The position numbers and the translations under genes were made by a program. A model generated the notes under the pieces. That model saw only the letters and a program-made list of their open reading frames with translations, was not told where the DNA came from and ran no database searches. Below are positions 44,413-54,561 of a stretch of 64,000 bases of DNA, piece after piece (within the stretch, counting starts at the first letter, position 1; each line of letters starts with the position of its first letter). This stretch comes from Isoetes taiwanensis. Taxonomy: Eukaryota; Streptophyta; Lycopodiopsida; Isoetales; Isoetaceae. Location of the stretch: contig JAJEKV010000106.1 in assembly GCA_021234155.1 (NCBI GenBank), positions 62,001 through 126,000 of the forward strand, read 5' to 3'.

Positions 44413-44633
44413 CTCGACGTGCGACTGTAGCCTCCGAAGCATCCTCATCAGTGCATTCTCGGCGTAGTTTGTAGCCTCCGAGGTGTAATTCATTTTTCAT
44501 TTTCTCTCGGCGTGGCCATGTAGCCTTTGAGATAGCAGTAATTGGATATTTTTTCCCGCGATGGTCATTCCATGGACAGTTCCCAATTGGACGGCTGTTA
44601 TTTCTTTCTCGGCGGGGCTCTAAAGCCTCCGAG
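44413..44633. repeat. Four spaced CTCGGCG...CCTCCGAG foldbacks
   Basis: Units at 44413-44439, 44458-44482, 44506-44531 and 44608-44633. Each is about 25 bases, begins CTCG(G/A)CG and ends (G/A)GCCTCCGA(G) with a variable centre. The 5-base ends are inverted repeats. Spacing is 45, 48 and 102 bases. Confidence 0.7.
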
Positions 44634-45149
44634 TCTTCCTATAGATATGTGGTTCCATTTGCACATTGGAGCACGTACTTGCTTAAGGCATTTAACTCTC
44701 TAACGGGTTATTTTCTTTCAGCCTTAACTCTGCAGGTTATTTTTTAGGATCTTGAGGTTGTCGCAGTGCGTGGGTTCGTGCTTCAACTATTTGCTTGGCA
44801 CAACGTTTTCCAGTTATCTCATTCTGGTTTGGGTGTCATCGGCATTCTTTCGACAACGCTAATAATCGCTCAAAGGACGGGTTTTTCATCTCAAGAAGAA
44901 ATGGTCGCCAATTTTTTCTCATCTTTGCATAGACCAACAAGCAGCAGATAAACCATCTCTTATCTTGCATTATTTAGTTTCGTCATGCTCTCGATGATTG
45001 TCGAGTTTCAGAGCATTTGGTTTTCAAGTTTTTTCAAATTTTCTCACCTCTTGTAGGGGAATCAATTTGTACTCATTGTTTTTAGAAAGCTCAATGAGAA
45101 CAGCACTCGGCCAACATATGTCCTATCATAGGACCCATTCTAGGAATAA

Positions 45150-45708
45150 TACAGTTCGGATGTCCATTAGAACTTGTGAGTGATCAGGGAGTTCACTTTA
45201 TCAACGGACCATTAAATGCCTTGTGCAAAATTTTTTAATTACTCATCATAAATCTCCCTATATTATCCAAGAGCCAAATGCCAAGCTGAATCCACAAATA
45301 AGATTCTGACTATTATTCTAAAGAAAATTTGTGAATCAAATCGATCAAATTGGGAACTCAAGCTTCGTGCAGTACTTTGGGCATATCGAACTGCGCATAA
45401 AACTGTAATTGGCCACACACCATTCCAATGAACCTATGGTATAGAAGCCGTTATGCCATTTGAGTTTCTTGTTCCTAGTTTCCGCGTAGCAATTGAAAAC
45501 ATGTTAACTAGTGATGAATCTATCAAGCATAGACTGTTGCAATTGGAAGCTTTGGATGAACACCAACAAGATGAGCGGTCTCAACAAGTTTCTAAGGCTG
45601 CAACTAAAGCCTGGTTTGACTGGCATATTAAGAAAAAATTTTTGAAGGAGGGTGATCAAGTTTTATTCTATGACTCTCGTTTTAAACAACATTTGGGTAC
45701 ATTAAAAA
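45150..45708 (+). pseudogene. pol: Ty3/gypsy integrase fragment, cut by the MULE
   Basis: Reads G-C-P-L-E-L-V-S-D-Q-G-V-H-F-I-N (about 45155-45205), the integrase core with its second catalytic Asp; then R-A-V-L-W-A-Y-R-T-A-H-K-T in slipped frames; then an open stretch 45453-45708 ('EAVMPFEFLVPSFRVAIENM', 'FLKEGDQVLFYDSRFKQHLG'), the integrase C-terminal region. It stops where the MULE terminus starts. Not related at base level to the 30-41 kb gypsy element as far as I can see. Confidence 0.85.
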
Positions 45709-46066
45709 TAGGAAAAATTTTAAAAATGCCCTTATAGTTTGGGGTATTTGCGAAAATGCCCCACTATTCTCAAAAATTGCAAAATTGCCCCTAATTGTTG
45801 CCGTAAAATACAAGATGCATGAGAACGGCTAATGTTTTTTCGCGGGAAGTGGTTTTCGGCACAGGAAATCTGAAATCGGCATAGCTCTGTTAATTTCGGC
45901 ACATGAAAACCTGAAATCGGCAAGGATCTGTCTGTTTTGCATTCAACAGGTATGTATGCATGTGATTTCTTTTCCTTTCATCCTTTTCTTAGTCAGAATG
46001 TCTTCAATGCTGCATGAGTTGCCTTTGTACAGCATGGAATTGATAAAAGGAAAATAGTTTGATTCA

Positions 46067-46803
46067 ATGGCGGATGTAAAAAATGCAGTTCAGGCAGAAG
46101 CTATTGCAACTTTCACTGAAATTAAAGTCATTAAGTCTGATAAATCAAGATACAGAGTGAAATGTACACAAGAAGATTGTGCACGGCATTTATATTCTTC
46201 TTTAATTGGTTATGGACTGAGATGTGAGATTCGAGATGTAGGAGAACATACTTGTGGTGGTGTCCAGCAATTGGGCAACAAGGAAGCTTCTGCAAGCTGG
46301 TTGGCCAGGAAATATCAAGAGAAGTTGAGGGAGCATCCGCATTATAAACCAGCAGAGCTAATAGATGATTTTCGAAGAGAAGCTAGTGTAACTATTATAT
46401 ACAATGTGGCTTACAGGGCAAAAGAGATAGCAATGAACGCAATTAATGGAGATCACAAGAGAGCATATAGAAAGCTTCATGCCTTTTGTCAGAAATTATT
46501 AGAAACTAATCCAGGAAGTAAAACAGTACTTGAAGAGATTGATGGACGTTTCTATAGAGTGTTTTTGCTTATGGTGCATGTTTAACTGGGTTTTCGAGTT
46601 GCAGACCGTTTTTGGGATTGGATGCCACTTTTTTGACAGGTAAATACCTTGGCCACTTAATTTGTGCTACAGGAATTGATGCTACAGGAGGTCTTTATCC
46701 TGTTGCATTTGGAGTTATTGATAACGAGAATACAGAGAACTGGACTTGGTTTTTGATGCAATTACGAGACTGCCTAGAAGTACATAAGCACTATTTAATT
46801 AAA
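46067..46803 (+). CDS. MULE transposase, N-terminal half (interrupted)
   Basis: ATG at 46067 (M-A-D-V-K-N-A-V) is followed by the MuDR N-terminal zinc domain ('KSDKSRYRVKCTQEDCARHL', 'GEHTCGGVQ'), a helical region ('RAYRKLHAFCQKLLETNPGS') and the catalytic core start G-L-D-A-T-F-L-T-G-K-Y with its first Asp at about 46615. A one-base slip lies between 46560 and 46612. 'ATGIDATGGLYPVAFGVIDN' and 'ENWTWFLMQLRDCLEVHKHY' follow. The frame runs straight into the insertion at 46804. The enzyme would cut and move the MULE. Confidence 0.9.
46794..46803. other. Target-site duplication, left copy
   Basis: TTTAATTAAA, repeated at 63305-63314. The site is itself a palindrome, so the true duplication could be 10, 8, 6 or 4 bp depending on where the terminal repeat begins. 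Confidence 0.85.
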
Positions 46804-47697
46804 GTGGGTCTCATTCCATTCCCACTTTTTTTCGGAACCCTGTTATTTTACACAAAAGGAGAGTCTGACCGAAAACTGGCCCAATATTCGAATATTTGTC
46901 TCTTAGTGTGGGTTCGAGCTTTCTCCCATTTTTCTCGGATAGCGAGTCGAGAACAAGAACAATACAACTCAAACAAAGGAAATTCATTAAAGATTGAAGA
47001 TTCAGTAAAGAGGAAGTTCTAGTTGAAAAAGAATTTTTATTAATAAATTGAATAGGTACAATGTATTTTACATCGGACGCAGAGACCATGGCGGTCTTGC
47101 TGTCACTACAGTTACATCATCGTGGTAGGTGGTCCACCTTAGGGGATTAACTTGCGGGGCTTCTTCATGCCATCTCAGAAGCCTTGGGGCAACCTCGAAG
47201 AGTGTGGAATGCCTCACGAGGGAGGTGCCTCGAGCCACCGGCTGACCTGGCCCACCCGACTTCTCCACTCTCCTCCCGCAGCCTTTTCATCGAATATGCT
47301 CCTTCCCCAACCTCCGTGTGGATGTTATGCAATGCTTGCAAGATGCTTTGAGCTTTCGGACTGCCTCAAATTTCTTCCCCCTTCTTTATCCGGCGTGTGC
47401 ATGGCGGTGCATTCACGAAACCTTATCCCAAAGGTAGGGTAAGAGTGTTGTGAGCGGATCCGTGCCCGAATCGGTATCTCTTTCGCCTTTGAGCGGGATG
47501 CATGCCGCCTTGAGCGGTCCCCGTGATGCATGAACGGATGGTGGCCGCCCGGGATCGCCTCGAACCACCGGAGCAAGGAGAGTCTATGATTAACAATTAC
47601 GGTATCATTAGTCAAAACGAAGAAAAGAATGGTGAATTCAAAATACAATGGAGAATATTCATTCCATATAGCTGCATCCAATCACGTGGCAAGTAGT

Positions 47698-47936
47698 GCC
47701 TTTCTCGACTCGCGAGTCGAGAAAGGCCCGGAAAAGTCAAAGTACAACCATTCTCAACGAAACGTCAACGAAACAAGCAGTGCCTTTCTCGACTCGCGAG
47801 TCGAAAAGGCCAAGGAAAGCCAATGTACAACCATTATCATTACAGAATATGGCCGCATCCAGTCACATAAACAAACATACAAATGGTTTCATCAATAGGA
47901 CAAGCATGCCTTTCTCGACTCGCGAGTCGAGAAAGC
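47698..47936. repeat. Three palindromes (P1) in a short array
   Basis: 47698-47727 is a perfect 30-bp palindrome: GCC, half-site TTTCTCGACTCG, then the exact reverse complement. Near-copies lie at 47782-47810 (one base lost) and 47908-47936. Each is followed by a similar flank (A-A-A-G-x-C-A-A-T-G-T-A-C-A-A), so the unit is palindrome plus about 40 bases. The array lies 100-340 bases beyond the stop of the fusion gene, in its probable 3' flank. Confidence 0.93.
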
Positions 47937-48037
47937 CAGCGAAAACTCAATGTACAAGTATATTCATTACAAAATATAGTACATTTCTTCACGTTTCTTT
48001 ACAAGATTCACACAATTCGACTATTTGAAAGCAGAGG

Positions 48038-48894
48038 TCACTCTTCTTGTTCACCAAAATATTTGTCGTCCATAGCTTTCATGATCGCGCTGCTCTCTGG
48101 ATCGACCTCCTTGAGGTCGGGATAGTTCCTAATCACATCGGCCAAAAGTATGGCAAACAGGGATTCCGCCAAGACAGGAACGAGCTTGAAAGACAACCAC
48201 CTATCTGTTTCATACTCTTCTGGTCAATAACTCTTGGCAATGATTGTATTGTGCGAGTTATGATAGCACTTGTAGGCGGAGTCGTCTATGATCAGAGTGT
48301 TGTGTTTGTTAAAGTCCTGGTATGCTTCATAAACCCTCGCCACCCTTTTCACCATAATAGGCTTCCCCTTTGTGATGGCCGGATCGAGGTTCGACACATG
48401 CTCGACTTTCGCTTCCCCAAACAAACTTGAACATCAAAACTGGAAGGCCGAGAACACCAAGGACATTGATAATATTTTTCTTTGCCATACAAGACCATAT
48501 GGCCACTTGGAATCCCCGTTCCAGGCACCACTCAATAATCTCCTTTGCTCTAGGCCGAGGATACACGATTTTAGACCCCACTTTTGTCGGCACCTGCGAG
48601 GTGTTGAGCTCAGGGACGTCTTTATCATGGTATACTGCAGCTAATACTCCATTGACGTCAAATATTATAAGCTTGGTGGGCCCCGCTGGATCCCAGTTAG
48701 AGTTTGGCTCTGACCAGATTTCTGATTGATCGGGATCCATATGCGGGATCATTATCTTTTCAGGTCCTTTCTTGCTGCCCGCGCTGTCTTGCTCTTGAAT
48801 GGCTTTCTTGGATCCAGTATCCTCTATGTGATGTGAACTGCCAGCAGATTCGTATGATATTGTTAATGATTCCGATTCGTTGCGGTCGATGTTC
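48038..48894 (-). CDS. FCP1-like HAD phosphatase part
   Basis: After a Ser/Glu-rich stretch the HAD signature appears as K-L-I-I-F-D-V-N-G-V-L-A, then 'RPRAKEIIEWCLERGFQVAI', W-S-x-M-x-K-K-N-I, and in a slipped frame 'KPIMVKRVARVYEAYQDFNK', T-L-I-I-D-D-S-A-Y-K (HAD motif with D-D) and a C-terminal tail to E-Q-E-E-stop at 48038. Plant FCP1-like proteins share the D-x-N-G form instead of D-x-D-x-T, so catalysis is uncertain. Family members remove phosphate from proteins such as RNA polymerase II tails. A slip lies near 48420 and a stop at 48224-48226. Confidence 0.82.
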
Positions 48895-51800
48895 CTAGAA
48901 TGATGAAAGATGTCAGATAGGAAACGCTTTCTCGACCACGGAAAAGAAAAAGCTAAAGACTCAGAGGGTTTCTCCCGGTTTCTCGACTCGCGAGTCGAGA
49001 AACACTCCGAGAGCAAAGTGAACTCACCTCAATCTCAGACTCTCGAGAATTTGGTCGGCAGCATCCTCGTCTAAACCTTGGACATTGTCGTCTCCGTCAC
49101 CTTTCTCTCCGGGTCACGTTTGTCTTCGCCATCATCGCCCCTTATCGCTTCCATTTGTCTTCCTCGCTTTGAAATGCTCATGAAGCAGGTCCAGGTATGA
49201 CCGAATGGTTTCAACCATGTCCTTATTTCCAACCACGGAAATAGGTTTCATTCCATACAGCATAGCCCCCCTGAGAGAACAGGCCATTCATGTACCACTC
49301 GCATACAATATGATCTTCCTCGACTAAGCTGGTTATGAAGTACTTGATAACTCTTGGCCGGATAGGAATTCTATGTATTGGACCCTGCCGCACCATCGCC
49401 GACTTTGTCCATCGATGGCACATCCTCCATAAAACCGCCTTCCGTGGTTCCATCCGCTCTTGAGAAATCATGAACTTGTCGAGATAGTGGTGTTCACTAG
49501 ACCACCACTTGTCCAGTCCGCACCACCGATCTTGAAACCAAAACCAAAACTACATTGGCAAAACTTGGTGCCTTCGGCAGGCCAAGTCTACACTCATGTT
49601 CCAGCTCGTATATGGAATACAAGATCTTGTTGATGAAGTTGTGTGACACAGCAGTTGTCTGATTGCCCGACATGCAAAAGATAAGGAAACTGAAAGTATC
49701 CAGCTCGGTCATGTCCAGACACGTCTTGTACCACTGCTCAATGTCAGGTTTTTCATAAAACAGGGTGGGGTCTTCGATCATATTGATGGCAAATAGTGCC
49801 ACGGCCCAGTGCAGTTCCTGCATCACCAAACCCCTTGTGTCCCAAGGTTACCAGGGAATGGAGGGGAGCTATCATCCGCCTTAAATGGGACCACCCCTCA
49901 ATCCAAGCTTCCTCTTCGAATTGCCATAGCACGCTCGTGAAAGGGGAGGGTTTTGACGTTACGCTTTAGCTTGGTGTTGATGTAGGGTTGACATAGACGG
50001 TTCAACTCCTTCATGTCTTCCTCATCAAGCGCAGCCTTCTCCTTATAATAATCAAAATCATGGCATGCATTGGAGGCAACATTACGTAACTCGCGGATGC
50101 CTTCTTCCAATGCACGCCCGCCTCTTTAGGATTGTGGCGTAATCCTTTGCGCCCCGCAATTTTGAACTTCTACTTTTCCTTAGCAGGTGATTGTTCCATC
50201 CAGATTACGCCCTCAGATCAAGCGCTTCCTTGTCCGTCGTGCCCCGTGATACTTTTCATGAATTGCTTGTCGAACAACTTTGGGTCCGCCTGCACGGCAA
50301 TTCTCCATTGCCGCCCTTCCGCCTTGCCTCTTGTCCATTGAGCCCATATTCGGCCCATTTCTCCTGCACCGCCTCGGGCGTAAGAATGAGGTCATATTGG
50401 TCCGAGAGAGATTCCCCGCCATTTCTTGGTGTTCTCTTCTTCTTCTCATCTTCATCCTCTCCCTCATCATCTTCGGCCTTCCGTAAGAACATATCCAGAG
50501 TTTCTCAAGGTCTTCCACTTATCTGAGGGGCCCCCGTTTCCTTAGGATGCCGAGGACAACCCAATGCTTTCCATCGCTGTTCAAAGCGTGTATGATCCGG
50601 GTCGGGATACGGGCTGCATTCAAGTAAATGTCACAATGTCGAGCATGAAAGTATCTCCTAGCACCAAGGAATAAAATAAATAGAAGGATGGGGTTTCTCG
50701 ACTCATGAAAGTCGAGAATAACCACAGAGAGGAGAAGACATAGAGGGGGGAGGCGAAAAGCATCACGCATTCCAAAATCTTTGCTTTCAATGCCTCTCAA
50801 TGATGCAACTTAGGATATTAACTAAGCGACATTGCCCGTCAAGAGGCGGGAAAGAAAAGATTGGGAAGCCTCGATGCTTTCACTCTTCAACCATTAATCT
50901 CTAATGTTTTTCTATTTATTTGGAGTTTCTCGACTCGCGAGTCGGGAAAGTCGAGGAGCAATGTGGAGAGGAGAAGAGAGGGGACATTCTCTCTCGAGTC
51001 GAGAATACCCACGGGAGAGGAGAGAATAGGAGAATGAAGGCAGTGAAAGCACCCTCATTCCCAAATCCTTGCTGCCCCGCCTCTTGAACGATGCAACTTA
51101 GGATGTAAACCAAGCGACATTGCCCCAAGAAGGGAAGAAAGGATGGGAAGGCTCGATGCTTTCACTCATCAACCATTAATCTCTAATGTTCTCTATTGCT
51201 CTAGTATTCCCGCATCATGAGTCGAAAGTTTGAGGAGTGAAAGTCGAGGCGCGACTTTCTCGACCGAAGCCCAGAAAGCCCCTTCATACCGTTTTTCTCC
51301 CGTTTATTCTCCGCTTTCACCGCGAAATGAAAGTCCTTCGAATTGACTTTTTATTTTTCTCAGAGCGATCACAGTCGAAAGCCCTCGCGCTTCCCCGTGT
51401 TCTGGCTGGCCTCTGGGCGAACGTAGATACTCCAAAGAAACACAGAAAGGGTTGCGGCTTTCGACTCGCGAGTCGAGAAACCCCCGAATCAGAGACAGTA
51501 ATTTACCTTATGTAGCTGGCACTTGCTGCTATTGTGTTCTGGCAGTGGCTAATGCTGGTGAGCTCCGTTGGTGGCGTCTCCGCCGAAAGAACTCTGCACT
51601 CTCGTTTAGAATATCTGTCCTTGATCCTTTGCGGCACTTCCTTTTCCGTCTGCAATACTTGCGCTGCCCTCACTGAATGCTGGCCGTCCACAACCCAAAA
51701 CCTGACGTCTTTTCCCTTCAGGTCTTCCTCAGACTTCAAATTAACAACTCACCGGCCGATCCGCTGAATGGTATGACATCCGCAGGCATTGGATCTGCAA

Positions 51801-52071
51801 CAGGATGCCGCACCATCAAGTTCAGAATCTCCAGCATGTGTGCTGGATTAAATTCCCTGTGGTTGAACAAGACGGCATCTCCTGTGCAAACCTTCAGATG
51901 TCTGATCTCAAAAAGTGTCGACATCTGGGCGGATGGCAGTTTATATCCATTGGATCCGTTGAGTGGCAAGAAACCGTCATTTCGGGACGTTTCAAGTTTA
52001 GTCCGATTTTGTGGTGACGGTAACTCTGGCCTCCTGGGATATTGTGAGAGATTGATAGAGGATGAAGGCAT
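48038..52071 (-). CDS. Fusion gene: ParB-like + DNA-methyltransferase-like + FCP1-like phosphatase
   Basis: Read on the minus strand, exons are 52071-51507, 50657-49028 and 48894-48038, with introns 51506-50658 (AAG|GTAAAT...TGCTAG|G) and 49027-48895 (GAG|GTGAGT...TTCTAG|G). Both splices keep phase (each recreates an AGG Arg codon). Order of domains: ParB/sulfiredoxin-like (V-V-D-G-Q-H-S-V-R-A-A), acidic linker, beta-class methyltransferase-like, Lys/Asp-rich linker, HAD phosphatase of the plant FCP1-like type. Several one-base slips (about 51737, 50500-50200, 49830, 49490, 49240, 48420) and one stop (48224-48226) interrupt it. I infer one gene because linkers and splices are continuous; two adjacent genes remain possible. 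Palindromes lie in both introns. Confidence 0.55.
49031..49829 (-). CDS. Beta-class DNA methyltransferase-like part (N4/N6 type)
   Basis: 49829-49497 reads 'EDPTLFYEKPDIEQWYKTCL' then 'DTFSFLIFCMSGNQTTAVSH' and P-S-F-A-N-V-V-L-V-L-V, resembling the motif IV neighbourhood (D-P-P) and downstream strands. 49471-49223 reads 'HRIPIRPRVIKYFITSLVEE' then D-H-I-V-C-E-W-Y-M-N-G-L-F-S-Q-G-G, aligning with the Q-K-P-x-x-L-x-x-x-L-I ... D-x-F-x-G-S-G motif I block; a slipped frame continues A-M-L-Y-G-M-K-P-I-S-V-V-G-N. The order IV before I is that of beta-class enzymes such as CcrM. Key residues are unusual, so activity and even the family need a profile search. Confidence 0.45.
50658..51506 (-). other. 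849-bp intron of the fusion gene with palindromes and a 290-bp duplication
   Basis: Donor AAG|GTAAAT at 51507/51506 and acceptor TGCTAG|G at 50658/50657, phase kept. P1 palindromes or variants at 51458-51480, 50987-51007, 50926-50949 and 50694-50718, the first and last close to the splice sites. 50690-50980 and 50981-51240 are related direct copies (the 150 bases from G-A-T-G-C-A-A-C-T-T-A-G-G-A-T are nearly identical). Confidence 0.65.
51503..52071 (-). CDS. ParB/sulfiredoxin-like domain part
   Basis: First exon. Residues 1-45 are Ser/Pro/Asn-rich. Then 'REFNPAHMLEILNLMVRHPV', A-D-P-M-P-A-D-V-I-P-F, and after a one-base slip at about 51737 'GKDVRFWVVDGQHSVRAAQV', the core of ParB-like domains (here D-G-Q-H-S in place of D-G-x-H-R). 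'LTSISHCQNTIAAS' ends the exon. ParB-like domains bind nucleotides and occur beside DNA methyltransferases in phages and mobile elements. No DNA-binding helix-turn-helix recognised. Confidence 0.6.
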
Positions 52072-52455
52072 TCGGAATCGAATACAGTTCCTTGAGATGA
52101 GCTGCTTCCGATAAGGAAGGGGAAATGTCCGTGAAGATGCTAATAAATGACATTATACTTTGCAATGCGAAGGGTTTATACATTCTTGAAGTACAAAGGT
52201 TATGGTGTTTGTGTTTAGATACCTCTAATACAAGAAGTCTTTGACTACGTTTCACAATAGATTTCTTTAAAAATCTATTGCTATTTAAATTATAGCAAAA
52301 ATGAGTCTTGAAACTCTTTAAGTAGTAGAAGAACTCTTTGACTAGTTATCCATTTGATGACCATTTTTTAAGAAAATATGATATGTCACATTCTTATATG
52401 CAAACATTCATAAAATTTATGAACATTGAAGGTCAAAGCCATCCTTGTTTAAAGA

Positions 52456-54108
52456 GGATCATATGATGCGAAATCTTCATGCGCAAAAGTAATTGCATAT
52501 AAGAAATTCGCCTGATGTGATCCTTTCGTAAAAAAGTAAATAGAAACACAAATGTTGAACTTACAACTTAACGTAAACAAATAGTATTTTAATAAACCAA
52601 CACTTTACATACTAACACTTTATACTTTAAATAAGATATTTCTTTCTTTCCTTTTACTTGAAAGCTTTTTTTTCAAGATGGATCACACCAAGTTTAATAA
52701 TACATATGCAAAAAAAGGGACACACTAAATTCGCATGGTGTGATCCACTTTCTTATTTGTTGTCAAATTAAAATTAAACACAAGTACTCATTCCTATTTG
52801 TATCTAAAATGATTTACCACTCTTAAGTACATAAGTCATTATCCCTTTTCAAAGAGCATATTATTTTTCAACAAGGATCACACCAAGCTTAATAGTACAT
52901 ATGCAAAAAAAATTGAACACACTAAATTCAAGATCGTGGTGATCCACTTTCTTATTTGTTGTCAAATTAAAATTAAACACAAGTACCCCTTCTCATTTAA
53001 TGCTTTACCACCCCAAATGCATAAAGTTATTAGTCCTTTTCAAAGAGCATATCTTTTTTAAGAAGGATCACATCAAGCATCCTATTTGCATCTAAAATAC
53101 TTTTACCAACTCTAGTAGTACATAATGTTATTAGCCTTTTTCAAAAAGCAAACACTTTATCAATAAATGAGCACGCCACATATCCACACTTAACTTCAAA
53201 TAAGACACATATATATTTCTTTTTATTAAAAGATAATCAAAGTAATTTTACTATAGGAAGTCATCTTTTTCCAAAAAGATCACACCAAGTTTAATTTTGT
53301 ATAAGCTAAAAGGTTGGAATATACTAAATTCGCATGGTGTGATCCACTTTCTTGTTTGTTGTCAATAGATAATAACACCAAGTCCCTCATCAATAGTCTC
53401 CCATTTGCATATAAAATATGTATCATTCCAAGTTATATTACGTTTTATGAACTAAACTTTTTCAAAGAGGGTCCAAAAGCAAAATACAATCACTTAATCA
53501 ATAAGCCAACACTTTACCAACAACCAAAGCTTTATTAAATAAGATTTTTATGTTATTTTATCAAACCTAACAATGTTTCCATATGTGACACTTTGAGTTA
53601 ACTGATCCAAAGGCTCATTTTACATTTTATACAATATATCTTTGGAGCTTTTTGTGTCGTGGCATTAGTAAACACCTCTAATGGAGCAAATATTTTGTAA
53701 CTCATTTTTTCAACAACCCCCGATGCACGCCTTATCAAACATTTCTTCATTGCAATGACACCGTTCTCATATAAGTTTTGCATAATTCGCTTTAAAAGAG
53801 GTCATGGGACGACTTTCAAGCTCGGCTCCCACAACTTTACAACGTAAAACTAGATGCCCATTGCCCTGAATGTATATCTTGGAAAAGCATGTCTCTTATG
53901 TCCATATGTTGGACAACAACGATGCTAGTAGTGCTTTTCCATAGTCTCAAATCCCCGACATCTGATAAATATAGCCCAAAGAAAAATATTTGATTCAGTG
54001 AGTGAATATAAATCAAGAAGAGGAAAGAAAAAAGAAGCAAGGATCACATGACGCGAAATCTCACTACACATTTACAAAGTGCATATGCATTTTCGCATGG
54101 TGTGATCC
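52456..54108. repeat. AT-rich array with GGATCACACC...GGTGTGATCC foldbacks, about 200-bp period
   Basis: Foldbacks of 67-71 bp at 52456-52523, 52680-52746, 52875-52945, 53277-53345 and 54041-54108, with a half-unit at 53065. The first four start points are 185-225 bases apart and share the spacer (C-A-C-T-T-T-C-T-T-A-T-T-T-G-T-T-G-T-C), so this is a decayed tandem repeat. The stem reaches 17 bp in the 54041 copy, which also contains CGCGAAAT/ATTTTCGC. Confidence 0.88.
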
Positions 54109-54561
54109 ATGTATTATTGAGGGTGCAAATTTGCAAATATCCTCCTCTTCAAATCCCTTCCCCCCCTCCCTTCCTTTTTTTTTTGCAATATATATCCGTA
54201 GCATTTATTTTGAACCCTATAGTTCTACCTATTCATTATGTATGAATGTCGCCGGGCGATGTAACTCCATAGTCACCCTTCGTTAAGGATAGCATTCTCA
54301 CCCACGAGCCTATGGATAGATATCCTTCCACCGCCATGCCTTTATTGTTTTGTAAGTGATGAACTGCAAGCAATGTAGGAGTACTAGGAGCAATGATGGA
54401 TGCAATTAGAGATACTGTGACGGCCGTTGAATTGTAAGAATGAATGGCATGGAGCAATAACGATGAATGGGAAGAGCTGAAAAGTAGGAAAACTTCAGAA
54501 TGAAAATTTGGGTAGTAAAAACATGGCATGTAACGTATGTTTGCTTGTCCAAGACATCGCC

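Larger units (their letters stand above)
41556..45109. other. Hairpin-rich region without a convincing gene
   Basis: No conserved protein. It holds a 15-of-16-bp inverted repeat (43078-43156), a duplicated block (43397-43582 and 43780-43957) with a cruciform-prone core, a compound hairpin (44147-44219) and four spaced CTCGGCG...CCTCCGAG foldbacks (44413-44633). A 78-residue minus-strand frame (44264-44500) overlaps the foldbacks and is unlikely to be a gene. Confidence 0.5.

Noticed and set aside
44264-44500. 78-residue minus-strand ORF as a gene
   Set aside because: It overlaps the foldback repeats and its sequence is explained by them. No family and no splice context.
47698-47936. CRISPR-like array
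   Set aside because: Only three repeats of a full palindrome, with related spacers, in a plant nuclear transposon. The flanks repeat too, and there are no cas genes.
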